From Bacteroidaceae bacterium (GTDB lineage: Bacteria; Bacteroidota; Bacteroidia; Bacteroidales; Bacteroidaceae): a stretch of 52,647 bases of DNA. Under the pieces are notes generated by a model, which ran no database searches, had not been told where the DNA came from, and saw only the letters and a list, made by a program, of their open reading frames with translations. The stretch spans positions 1-52,647 of the forward strand of contig JAFUVE010000081.1 of NCBI GenBank assembly GCA_017483765.1. The letters are read 5' to 3'. The position numbers were made by a program, and so were the translations under genes. Shown piece after piece: positions 33,718-42,100 of this stretch. The stretch's first letter is position 1, and the number at the start of each line of letters is the position of its first letter.

Positions 33718-34491
33718 ATGGTACCATACAAAATCCCATATATTCCAAAAGAATCTCCATTAGCGAATTCCTATTGGAATAAAAACAAAAAGTTAAAAAA
33801 AATATCCAGCAGGAACGGAGAAATTCATTATCTAATGCCTGCAAGTTTAGTTACTGCTCCAAAGGAATCAATATTTCAAAAGAAGGGCCAAGAGCAAACC
33901 AATAAGACTCATGGGAGAAAAAATTATAATACTTTACTACACTACGACCATCCTGTCAGCACATCCAGGCCAATCAATAGTCCAAAGGATCTTATACCCA
34001 CAATGAAAGAAGCTGCAGTAATGAGTACTATAGGTGGAGTCATCTCACTATTCCCCCATCTTCATGCAAAAATCTTAGGTGGAATCCTATCAATTCCTAC
34101 TGCAATTTACGACGGAATCAATGTATATAACGACCCTACTAATCCATTAAACTGGGTCCACTTAGCATTAGATGTACAATCCGGCATATCAAAAGGACAC
34201 TGGGATGAAGCGCTTACAATTGCCGGAATTGGAAATGATGCCACTGTTGCTTGTACTGGATATCCTCCTGAGCATTTCATTCTTAACAATAAGAACAAAA
34301 AAGAACCATATATATACAATAAACCCACACCAAATACTAAATTGCCAGATGGAAAATACAGTCTTCAACAGGTTTGCTCAAGAAGAAAACGAAGAAGGCT
34401 GGAAAACGGAGGACTTTCCGATGAAGAAATAGAAAGAAGAGAGGTTCTTCGTAAGCCATTAGATTATTTGTCATTCTCAAATTATCATTAA
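33718..34491 (+). CDS. Unrecognised 257-aa protein of the AT-rich cassette
   Basis: No family recognised. There is no signal peptide; the N-terminus (MVPYKIPYIPKESPLANSYW) is Lys/Pro-rich. Residues about 102-135 are hydrophobic and glycine-rich (AVMSTIGGVISLFPHLHAKILGG), and the part after it (NWVHLALDVQSG...ALTIAGIGNDA) resembles linker segments of polymorphic toxins. The C-terminus is strongly basic (CSRRKRRRLENGG). Base composition is far more AT-rich than the neighbours, suggesting transfer. A 115-aa membrane protein follows after 6 nt, so the pair may be an effector and its immunity protein. This is inference only. Confidence 0.68.
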   Translation: MVPYKIPYIPKESPLANSYWNKNKKLKKISSRNGEIHYLMPASLVTAPKESIFQKKGQEQTNKTHGRKNYNTLLHYDHPVSTSRPINSPKDLIPTMKEAAVMSTIGGVISLFPHLHAKILGGILSIPTAIYDGINVYNDPTNPLNWVHLALDVQSGISKGHWDEALTIAGIGNDATVACTGYPPEHFILNNKNKKEPYIYNKPTPNTKLPDGKYSLQQVCSRRKRRRLENGGLSDEEIERREVLRKPLDYLSFSNYH

Positions 34492-34497
34492 TAAATT

Positions 34498-34845
34498 ATG
34501 ACAAAAATTCGTTTACGGAACAAGAGAAAAAAGATGCAACTTGTCATCTGGTGTATATGGTCCGGGCTAGTTCTCGGAGCAATTATAGCAGTCTTGTTCA
34601 AAAAAACAGAATGGAACATCGGTATGATTACTATGTCTATTGCTCTATTGTACCTTATTCTGATCTCATCTGCCGAGATATTTAAGATAGAAAGCTCGAG
34701 CAAAAATTTACACAAGCTGGCACTGATAATTGACAAATATAACGAATGGACAGATAATAATAAGTTTTTAAATACTTTAATTACATTGGGGATACTGTTC
34801 TTGCTCATCTTTATAGCATATCTCACAAGAGAAATTGCATTATAG
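34498..34845 (+). CDS. Small membrane protein, possible immunity protein
   Basis: 115 residues with three likely membrane segments (about 13-34, 42-59 and 93-109) and a Lys/Arg-rich N-terminus. It starts 6 nt after the 257-aa gene and shares its low GC, so the two form an operon. Its stop codon (TAG 34843-34845) is inside the left terminal repeat of the MITE-like element, so the original C-terminus may be cut short. No family recognised. Confidence 0.62.
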   Translation: MTKIRLRNKRKKMQLVIWCIWSGLVLGAIIAVLFKKTEWNIGMITMSIALLYLILISSAEIFKIESSSKNLHKLALIIDKYNEWTDNNKFLNTLITLGILFLLIFIAYLTREIAL

Positions 34846-35024
34846 GCATGTTCTAATAATTAATAAATCCAAGAGAATTATCTTTGCCTGTGTTTGCCTC
34901 TTTTTGGCATCTTTGCTCTTAACCTCTTGAACCGTAGCTCGCTACGCTTCTGTGAGTTTGCGAGCAAATCTGCTCAAAAATAGTCTAAACACAGCCTAAA
35001 GCTAATTTTTAGAACCTGCCTATA
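34841..35024. mobile_element. 184-bp MITE-like element with 22-bp terminal inverted repeats
   Basis: The left end TATAGGCATGTTCTAATAAT (34841-34860, continuing TA) and the complement of the right end (35003-35024), TATAGGCAGGTTCTAAAAAT plus TA, agree at 20 of 22 positions. The interior has sub-palindromes (GTAGCTCGCTAC near 34933; GCCTGTGTTT near 34886 against AAACACAGCC near 34987) and no coding capacity. The ends fit a non-autonomous element; a TA target duplication is possible but not proven. Confidence 0.72.
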
Positions 35025-35028
35025 GACA

Positions 35029-35065
35029 AATACGGGAGATGTGTTAAAAACACATCTCCCGTATT
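35029..35065 (-). terminator. Terminator after ackA
   Basis: A perfect 17-bp stem (AATACGGGAGATGTGTT and its complement) with an AAA loop, 20 nt past the ackA stop codon. Confidence 0.82.
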
Positions 35066-35085
35066 ACTTTTCCCTTTACCTGCTA

Positions 35086-36288
35086 TTACAGCTTCGACAC
35101 GATGTTGAGGGTGTCGGTGGCGATCATCAACTCCTCGTCGGTAGGGATGACGCATACTTTCACCTTGCTGTCGTCGGCAGAGATGGTCATCTCCTTGGCG
35201 CGGCAAGAGTGGTTCTTCTCCACGTCCATCTTCACGCCCAGGAACTCCAGTCCGTCGGTAGCGCCCTCGCGCACCTCCCACTGGTTCTCGCCGGCACCTC
35301 CGGTGAAGACGATGATGTCGACACCTCCCATGGCAGCTGCATACTGTCCGATATACTTCTTGATGCGGTAGGTGTACATCTCCTTGGCCAGACGTGCGTG
35401 GTCGTTGCCTTCCTCGATGCCTTTGAGGATGTCGCGGAAGTCGCTTGCTCCGCCGCTCACGCCGAGCAGTCCGGATTTCTTATTCAGCAAGTTCGAGAGG
35501 CCTTTCGTGTCCAGTCCTTCCTTGTCCATGATGAAGGTGACAGCCCCGGCGTCGATGTCGCCAGAGCGGGTGCCCATGATGAGTCCCTCGAGCGGTGTGA
35601 GGCCCATGGAAGTGTCCACGCACTTGCCGTCCTTCACGGCTGCGATGGACGCGCCGTTGCCGATATGGCAGGTGATGACTTTCGTGCCCTCAGCCTTTTC
35701 GATGCCCAGGAAGTCGAGCACACGGCGGCTCACGTAGCGGTGGCTCGTGCCGTGGAAGCCGTAGCGGCGCACGCCGTATTTCTCGTAGAGCTCATAGGGA
35801 GTGGCATACATGTAGGCATAGTCGGGCATCGTCTGATGGAAGGCTGTGTCGAACACGCCCACTTGCGGGATTTCCGGCAGCAGTGCCTTCACTGCGTTCA
35901 CGCCCTTGATGTTGGCAGGGTTGTGGAGCGGCGCCAGGTCGTTGCAGGCAGCGAAGTCGCGCATCACCTCGTCGGTGATGAGCACGGACTCGCTGAAGCG
36001 CTCACCGCCGTGTACCATGCGGTGGCCCACTGCGTCGAGCTCGTGCAGGTCCTTCAGCACGGCATTCTCTCCCTCCGTGAGCACACGGAAGATGAGCTGC
36101 ACGCCGGCGGTATGTTCTGGCACGGGCTCATCCATCTGGATTTTCTTGCCGTTCACCTTGATTTTGATAAATGAGTCTGGCAGTCCGATTTTCTCGATGC
36201 CGCCGGATGTCACCACGCTGTGGTCATCCATGTCGTACAGCGCATACTTAATCGAAGAGCTGCCACAGTTTAATACAAGAATTTTCAT
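35086..36288 (-). CDS. ackA: Acetate kinase
   Basis: 400 residues. It makes ATP and acetate from acetyl phosphate and ADP. The N-terminus KILVLNCGSSSIKYALYDM is the acetate kinase signature; GHRMVHGGERF, VFDTAFHQTMP, RRYGFHGTSH and GNGAS mark the ASKHA-fold active site. Length is standard. It is downstream of pta on the same strand with a 97-bp gap that holds a 9-bp array. Confidence 0.97.
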   Translation of the reverse strand: MKILVLNCGSSSIKYALYDMDDHSVVTSGGIEKIGLPDSFIKIKVNGKKIQMDEPVPEHTAGVQLIFRVLTEGENAVLKDLHELDAVGHRMVHGGERFSESVLITDEVMRDFAACNDLAPLHNPANIKGVNAVKALLPEIPQVGVFDTAFHQTMPDYAYMYATPYELYEKYGVRRYGFHGTSHRYVSRRVLDFLGIEKAEGTKVITCHIGNGASIAAVKDGKCVDTSMGLTPLEGLIMGTRSGDIDAGAVTFIMDKEGLDTKGLSNLLNKKSGLLGVSGGASDFRDILKGIEEGNDHARLAKEMYTYRIKKYIGQYAAAMGGVDIIVFTGGAGENQWEVREGATDGLEFLGVKMDVEKNHSCRAKEMTISADDSKVKVCVIPTDEELMIATDTLNIVSKL

Positions 36289-36324
36289 TTTATTTAATTT
36301 TGAGTTTTCTGTTTTTCATTCGAT

Positions 36325-36378
36325 GGTATAGGCACTATAGAAGCTATAGAGGCTATAGAAACTATAGAAAACTATACC
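36325..36378. repeat. 9-bp array between pta and ackA (CTATAGAA)
   Basis: Six phased 9-mers: GGTATAGGC, ACTATAGAA, GCTATAGAG, GCTATAGAA, ACTATAGAA, AACTATACC. They lie 37-90 nt upstream of the ackA start codon. Confidence 0.9.
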
Positions 36379-36384
36379 AGCATT

Positions 36385-37392
36385 CTACTTCGCGTCCATG
36401 GCCTGGCAGGCAGTGATGGCGATCATCTTGTAGATGTCGTCCACGGAGCAACCGCGTGAGAGGTCGTTCACGGGGCGTGCGATGCCTTGGAGGATCGGGC
36501 CTATGGCGTCGGCGTTGCCCAGGCGCTGCACGAGCTTGTAACCGATGTTGCCTACCTCGAGGTTCGGGAAGACGAGCACGTTGGCGTTGCCGGCAATCTC
36601 GCTGCCCGGCGCCTTCTTCTTGCCCACACTCGGAACGAGAGCCGCGTCGGCCTGCAACTCTCCGTCGATCTTCAGCTCGGGGTCAAGCTCCTTGGCCAAG
36701 GCCGTTGCCTCGATCACCTTGTCGCACACCTCATGCTTTGCACTGCCTTTCGTAGAGAACGAAAGCATGGCCACGCGAGGGTCGGCAAAGCCGGCCACCG
36801 AGCGTGCGGTCTGCGCCGTGCATACGGCAATCTGTGCCAGCTGTCCGGCATCCGGCATCGGAGTGACAGCCACGTCGCCAATCACGAGCACGCCGTCCTC
36901 ACCGTACTGAGGAGTCTGGGTGATCATGAGCATGGCACCGCTCACGCAGGTGATGCCCGGAGAGCATTTGATGATCTGGAGGGCAGGACGCAGCGTGTCG
37001 CCGGTCGTGCTGAGTGCGCCGGAGATCTGTCCGTCGGCGTCGCCGCTCTTGATGATGAGGCAGCCGAAATACAGGGGGTCGAGCACCTTCTGCTGAGCCT
37101 GCTCCAAAGTCATGCCCTTCTTCTTTCTCAGTTCGAAGAGCAGCTGGGCATATTCTTCGCGTTTCTCACTCGTGGCAGGGTCAATCAGCGTGGCCTTGTC
37201 GATGTTCTTCAGTCCGAGCTTGTCGGCCAGTGCGTGGATCTCGTCGATATTGCCGAGCAGGATGAGGTCGGCAAGGTCGTCGGCCAGTGCCTGGTCGGCT
37301 GCGGTGAGTGTACGCTCCTCCGTTGCTTCAGGGAGGACGATGCGCTGCTTGTTGCTTTTAGCGCGCGCAATAATTTTGTCAATCAAGTTCAT
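36385..37392 (-). CDS. pta: Phosphate acetyltransferase
   Basis: 335 residues. It converts acetyl-CoA and phosphate into acetyl phosphate, feeding AckA. The short Pta form lacks the N-terminal DRTGG regulatory domain. Motifs include RIVLPEATEERTL (18-30), SGALSTTGDTLRPALQ and the conserved MLSFSTKGSA...ELDGELQ-like region (LKIDGELQADAAL). First gene of the pta-ackA operon for acetate overflow in a fermenting anaerobe. Confidence 0.96.
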   Translation of the reverse strand: MNLIDKIIARAKSNKQRIVLPEATEERTLTAADQALADDLADLILLGNIDEIHALADKLGLKNIDKATLIDPATSEKREEYAQLLFELRKKKGMTLEQAQQKVLDPLYFGCLIIKSGDADGQISGALSTTGDTLRPALQIIKCSPGITCVSGAMLMITQTPQYGEDGVLVIGDVAVTPMPDAGQLAQIAVCTAQTARSVAGFADPRVAMLSFSTKGSAKHEVCDKVIEATALAKELDPELKIDGELQADAALVPSVGKKKAPGSEIAGNANVLVFPNLEVGNIGYKLVQRLGNADAIGPILQGIARPVNDLSRGCSVDDIYKMIAITACQAMDAK

Positions 37393-37519
37393 AATTATGC
37401 TAGTATTAGTGAATATAATAAGAAATGATTATATCTTAGTTATCAATTATTTGCTAAATAACCCACAAAAATGAGAAGCAGAAATAAGATGGAATATTTT
37501 TGGACTAGTGACTTCGGAG

Positions 37520-38141
37520 TTATTCGATTACAATCCAAACACCTTTTTTGGTGCTCCCCATTCTTTTTAAAAGGCCTACTGTTTGCATTTTTTTTAAGTT
37601 ATACTTTATTCCACCATCTGATGCATGCGGGATAGCATGATTTAGCTCTTTACGAGTTGCATTTGGATGTTCCTTTAAATAGTTCAAAATGAGTTGTTGA
37701 AGTTCTGTCATTCTTTTTGTTTTGCCATGTTTCTGTTGAGAAGCAGTTTTTTCGGTTTCTTGGGTAGCACTTTCGGTTTGGTGGGTAGTTGTTTTTATTT
37801 CTTGGGTAGAATTTTCAATTTCTTGGGTAGTACTTTTTGTTTCTTGGGTAGTTTTTTTTGTTTCTTGGGCAGAATCAGTACTTTCAGAAAACTTAAAAAC
37901 TGTCCACAAACCTCCATCATAGTAAAATTCCGGTTTGGGTATGCCGGCATCACGGCATGCAGCCATCATTCTTTCGAATGTCCTCCATCAATTTTTTAGA
38001 ATCGTCAATTCCGCATATTCGACCATCGTCGTCAATACCTATATATATAGTACCACCATTTGCATTGGCAAAACCACATATCCATTTCAGATATTCGTCT
38101 CGCCAACTTTGTTTAAATTCTATATTCTGGGATTCATTCAT
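37520..38141 (-). pseudogene. AlbA_2 (Schlafen-like) ATP-binding gene with a large internal deletion
   Basis: The 5' part (38141 to 37950) encodes MNESQNIEFKQSWRDEYLKW...GGTIYIGIDD, the start of an AlbA_2 DNA-binding domain. It stops at 63 residues. In another frame, beginning FERMMAACRDAGIPKPEF, the gene resumes near the end of the HATPase_c_4-like domain and continues to 37520 with a winged-helix C-terminus (TELQQLILNYLKEHPNATRKELNHA). About 300 codons seem to be missing and the junction is out of frame. The linker holds six heptads of TQETKST type (21-bp repeats). Confidence 0.82.
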
Positions 38142-38273
38142 ATATAATTAAGAGAAACGAGCAAATTAGATTTTTACTAATTATTTGCAAATTAACAAAA
38201 AAAAAATGAGATATGAAAATTCGTGGGAAGGTTTTTGAAAGGCAGAAGCATAGCATTGATTCCACAGACCGTA

Positions 38274-38342
38274 TTCCCGGCCTATTGCTTCTCTGTTTCC
38301 TCGGTTGTATGGCTCACTCCAGGGCAAGCAATAAGTCCCGGA
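38274..38342. repeat. Inverted repeat next to the ATPase relic
   Basis: TTCCCGGCCTATTGCTT (about 38274-38290) is nearly complementary to AAGCAATAAGTCCCGGAA (about 38325-38342). It may be the terminator or boundary of the deleted gene. Confidence 0.5.
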
Positions 38343-38346
38343 ACTG

Positions 38347-38424
38347 CTAACCATATTTTCTCACGATCTCGTTGAGTCTGCCAATAAGATAGAACGGAAG
38401 ATTAATAAGACGGAACAGGTACTT
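38347..38424 (-). pseudogene. Relic: last 25 codons of a second DUF4143 ATPase
   Basis: The minus strand reads KYLFRLINLPFYLIGRLNEI followed by VRKYG and stop (TAG, 38347-38349). This aligns with the C-terminus of the intact ATPase at 1458 (KPYRLINVPFYYVGQLMDIL). The rest of the gene is gone, and the tail joins within 20 bp to a 32-33 bp repeat array of the kind seen upstream of the intact gene. Confidence 0.85.
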
Positions 38425-38439
38425 CGTCTAATTATTGTT

Positions 38440-38650
38440 GCAAATTACGGGATGCTTTATCTAATTTTTGTTTCAAATTACGGGGTACTTTAACATTTTT
38501 TGTCGCAAATTACGGGATACTTCATCGTTTTTTTGTCGCAAATTACGGGATACTTTATTAATTTTTTGTCGCAAATTACGGGATACTTCATCGTTTTTTG
38601 TCGCAAATTACGGGGTACTTTATCATTTTTTGTCGCAAATTACGGGATAC
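38440..38650. repeat. 32-33 bp tandem repeat array next to the ATPase relic
   Basis: Seven units start at about 38440, 38473, 38505, 38538, 38571, 38603 and 38635. Each has CAAATTACGGG, mostly preceded by GTCG and followed by ATACTT and a T run. The unit sequence differs from the array at 2861-3042 but the period and position are the same. No spacers, so not CRISPR. From 38651 to 38860 there is low-complexity DNA (for example GCCATAC, GCCATGT, GCCATAC) without a gene. Confidence 0.9.
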
Positions 38651-38862
38651 CCGAAAACACTCCACTGTAGGGACTTACTTTATGTATGTCCGCCATACGC
38701 CATGTGCCATACGACTTACGCCGTGTTTCATGTGCCATTCACTCTCATTCCCTGACTCCATCCCATTACAGCCATCCTACCATACCCATTTCCCATCATA
38801 CCCTTACACGACTTGGCCTCCCCAGTCCAGGTGTTCCAACACGCAAAGTCTTCATAAACCTC

Positions 38863-38898
38863 AAAAAAGAGCCGCAGCACTCAGTGCCACGGCTCTTT
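38863..38898 (-). terminator. Terminator of the 1338-aa/65-aa operon
   Basis: AAAGAGCCG and CGGCTCTTT form the stem; on the minus strand the hairpin is followed by TTTTTT. Confidence 0.82.
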
Positions 38899-38927
38899 CA
38901 AATTTTATAGCGTTTTAATTTTCGCGA

Positions 38928-39125
38928 TTACCACAAGTTGGAAGTCTTTCCCTCATCGATGTCCTTCAGAAGCTGGATGATGGCGGCTTCCTCCTCTTCT
39001 TCCTCCTCTTTGGCCAGTGACGGCTTGGAAGGGTCTGCAGGGCTGTCGGATGTTGAAAGGGCAAAGACTTCTTTCAGTGCTGCCTGCTCTGCCTGCAGAG
39101 CAGGGCTTATATATTCTTTCTTCAT
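38928..39125 (-). CDS. Small hypothetical protein with Glu tract
   Basis: 65 residues: MKKEYISPALQAEQ, a Ser/Pro/Asp stretch, seven consecutive Glu, then IIQLLKDIDEGKTSNLW. Small proteins starting MKKEYxxP are common in Bacteroidales and have no known function. It lies 65 bp downstream of the large secreted protein on the same strand and before their common terminator, which supports it being a real gene. Confidence 0.6.
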   Translation of the reverse strand: MKKEYISPALQAEQAALKEVFALSTSDSPADPSKPSLAKEEEEEEEAAIIQLLKDIDEGKTSNLW

Positions 39126-39190
39126 ATTTTCTTTTTGTTATGCTTTGGTGTTGGCGTGGACTGAGCCACGCCAACAATATGGGTTTCAAA

Positions 39191-42100
39191 TTACTTAATT
39201 AACACCTTTTGAGTCTTGCCGTCAGCAGTGCGGATGATGTTCACGCCCTTCTGCAGAGCCGGCATCTTCACGCCTGCTGCATTGTAAATCTCAGCAGCAC
39301 CATTCTGCAGTGCATCGATGGCGTTGATGCCTGTAGGTGTGTCGTCAGCAGCACCGAAGAAGAACGCCTTGATGCCGCTGTCGGCAGTGCCTGCAGGCTT
39401 GGTGAGGTATGCACGGTTAGCGCCGACCTTCACTTCGTCAGTGTCTGCAGAAACCTTGTAGAAGGCCGTCTTGCCGTTGAGCAGCTGAAGCACGTAATTG
39501 CCCGGCTCAACCACAGTCTCTTCATAAACACCGGTCAGAAGACCTTCAGTAACATCCTCTGCGGCATTTTCCTTTCCGTAGAAGGTCTCGTTCACGTCGT
39601 CGGCAGCCTTGCTGTAGACAACAACCGGAGTGTTGGCAGGTATCGTAGTCTCAAGAGCGGTAAGTGTCAGTTCACCATTCGTTGCCACTGCATCAACAGT
39701 ATAAGCAGTAACGCCCTCAGGAATCGTCACGTCGAACGGAGCCACGAACGTGCCATACTGAGCGGAAGCGACAATAGTCATGTTGGCTGAAGACTGATCG
39801 TAATAAGTGAGGGTAAAGTTGTTGAAGATGGTCCAGCAGTCCCATTCATAATTAGGCTTTGCCAAGGTAATCGTCAAGTCGGTATTGCCGTCAAGATAAA
39901 CATAAACTTCGTTCGTTGCCTCACCATTTTCAAATGCAGTTACCGCACCACCAGTGTTACCTGGCTTAGAAGTTGTATTGTACCAGTCTGTCAGTCTTAC
40001 TTGCTCATTGTTGGCTGCAAGATAACTTGACACAAGATTATAACCAGCCTCACCTAAAGCATTGCTGTTGGTAACAGTAGAGCGCCGCTCATATCCATCA
40101 ACAGTCAGTTTATAAACACCTGCTGGAAGCTCTGAAGCAGCGATTGTCTGAGTGTATTTTCCTGTAGCATTCCAAATTTCTGCAAAGTTGGTTCCGTATG
40201 CAGGTTGGCCATCCTGTCCACGAACCCCGCTCCAAGCCCAGTCACCGACTTCACCAGCAAATTTTGCAGTCTTAACCTTCTCTGTATAGTCAACGGCATT
40301 ATAGTTCTCATCAAGATAAGAAGTAAATTCTTCAGCAGTAGCAATTTCTATTGCTGCTGCCTCGGCAACATTCAAGATATTCTCCTCTGGATATTTGCTG
40401 ATAATCTCGTCACGGTCTGCTTTTTTAATCAGACTCCATACAGTTGCAGCTGAAGCATCGGTAACGATATGAACATATTCACCATAATCGCCTGAAGAAT
40501 GTGAAGTGTAAGCTGATTTGTCAGCATTTTGGAGGTAATATCCACCATCTGTTGGTGTCAAAGTCCACCCTGTTGAAGCATTGTCTGTAAAAATACTTGT
40601 TCCAGTGATGAAAAGATAAATGTTCTTCCAATCGACAAATTCAATGGACGAAACACCTTTGGAATCGGTTTTCAAATTGAATGGAATACCATATTTATCA
40701 GCAGAAGCCTCTGTTCCCCATGCGTTTCCTCGTCCGAGGAAGAGCTTGTTGGCACTGTCATAGAGCACATATTCACCATCAAATACAACAGGTGTCTTTA
40801 CAGTGAAGTTCACGTCATCGTTTGCTATATGCTCAAGATATCCGAAAACATCAGGAGAGATTGAGATGTTATATTCTGTGTTCTCAGTAAGAGTGCCGAG
40901 GTCAATTGTGAATCCGCCTTCTGCTGCAACAAGCTCAACGGGATTGCCATTGACTGTTGCGTATGCACCTTCATCTAGCTCAAGTACTGCATCCGGGTCA
41001 TTACTTGTTGCATCTGGGAATGTTACTAGAATAGTAGAAGACTGAATATATTCACCGTCAGCAGGTGAAGTTACCGCATCACCAATCTCATAGACAAATG
41101 CAAAAGGCTCAACTTTGAGGGTCTGCTCGGAAGCTGACTTCACATAATAACGTCCAGCAGCCAACTGAATCTGTTCTGTGTCAGAGAAATGGTCTGTCAC
41201 TGTAGCCTCATTCTCAATCAAAATGGTACCGTCTGTAGTATAGACAATGTCATTTAGGGTTGTCAGATTGAGGTTGTATTCTGCTGCGGCTGCTATGTCG
41301 AAATAGTACCATTTGCCGGATTCCATTGCTGTCTCAGGCAGTTCAACTGCTTCACTTGCAATGGTAGGACCAATATAATAGAGTTCGAAATTATCTATTA
41401 CAGTCCATTGATTTCCTGTTGTCTCAGAAGTTTTTGCGCCAATAGTAAGAGTTCCGTCAGTCACTGAGATATTGCTGACTATATTGTTGTAAAGGCCAGC
41501 ATTAAAGGCCTTAGAAGCATCCGATTGACTATTAGGAACATAATATGTATTTTCTGTGTTTGTGTTGGCCGTGGTCAAGCCCTTGGAAGCGTCTGCAGAA
41601 GTAGCGTTAGAAGATGAAACCCAAGCTATTTCTGTCTGTGCATCACCTGCATAAAGATATGCATTTCCAGAAGCAGGATTTGTATTGTTAGCACCCGGAC
41701 GATAGAATCCTTGTGCCCTTAATTCATATAATCCATTTGGAAGACCAGATAATTCCTGATTGAAATCAAAAATGCCATTCCATTTCTGCCAGTTAAAGTT
41801 ATCATTGTCTCCTGCTACAGCAACGTTTGCAGTAGTTCCTTCAGTCAGATTCCAAGATGAATATTTTTGGTTGTTTCTTCCAAAATTCGCATCGTCAATA
41901 TAGTAGGTGGCATCAGCAGGGTTGGCACTTGTCGCTTCCGCAAGGACTTTATCACGGTCTTCCTTTGAAAGGAAGTACCACTGAGCAAGCACGCTGTTTG
42001 CGCTTGATGCATCATTATTGACATACGTACCTGTAGAATAAGCTGTCATATATGCAGAATTCTCGGCAGTAGATATACTGAATGTTCCATTTTCAAGAGC

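Noticed and set aside
38468-38755. Plus-strand frame encoding repeated CRKLRDTSSFF
   Set aside because: It is the translation of the 32-33 bp repeat array and has no other support.
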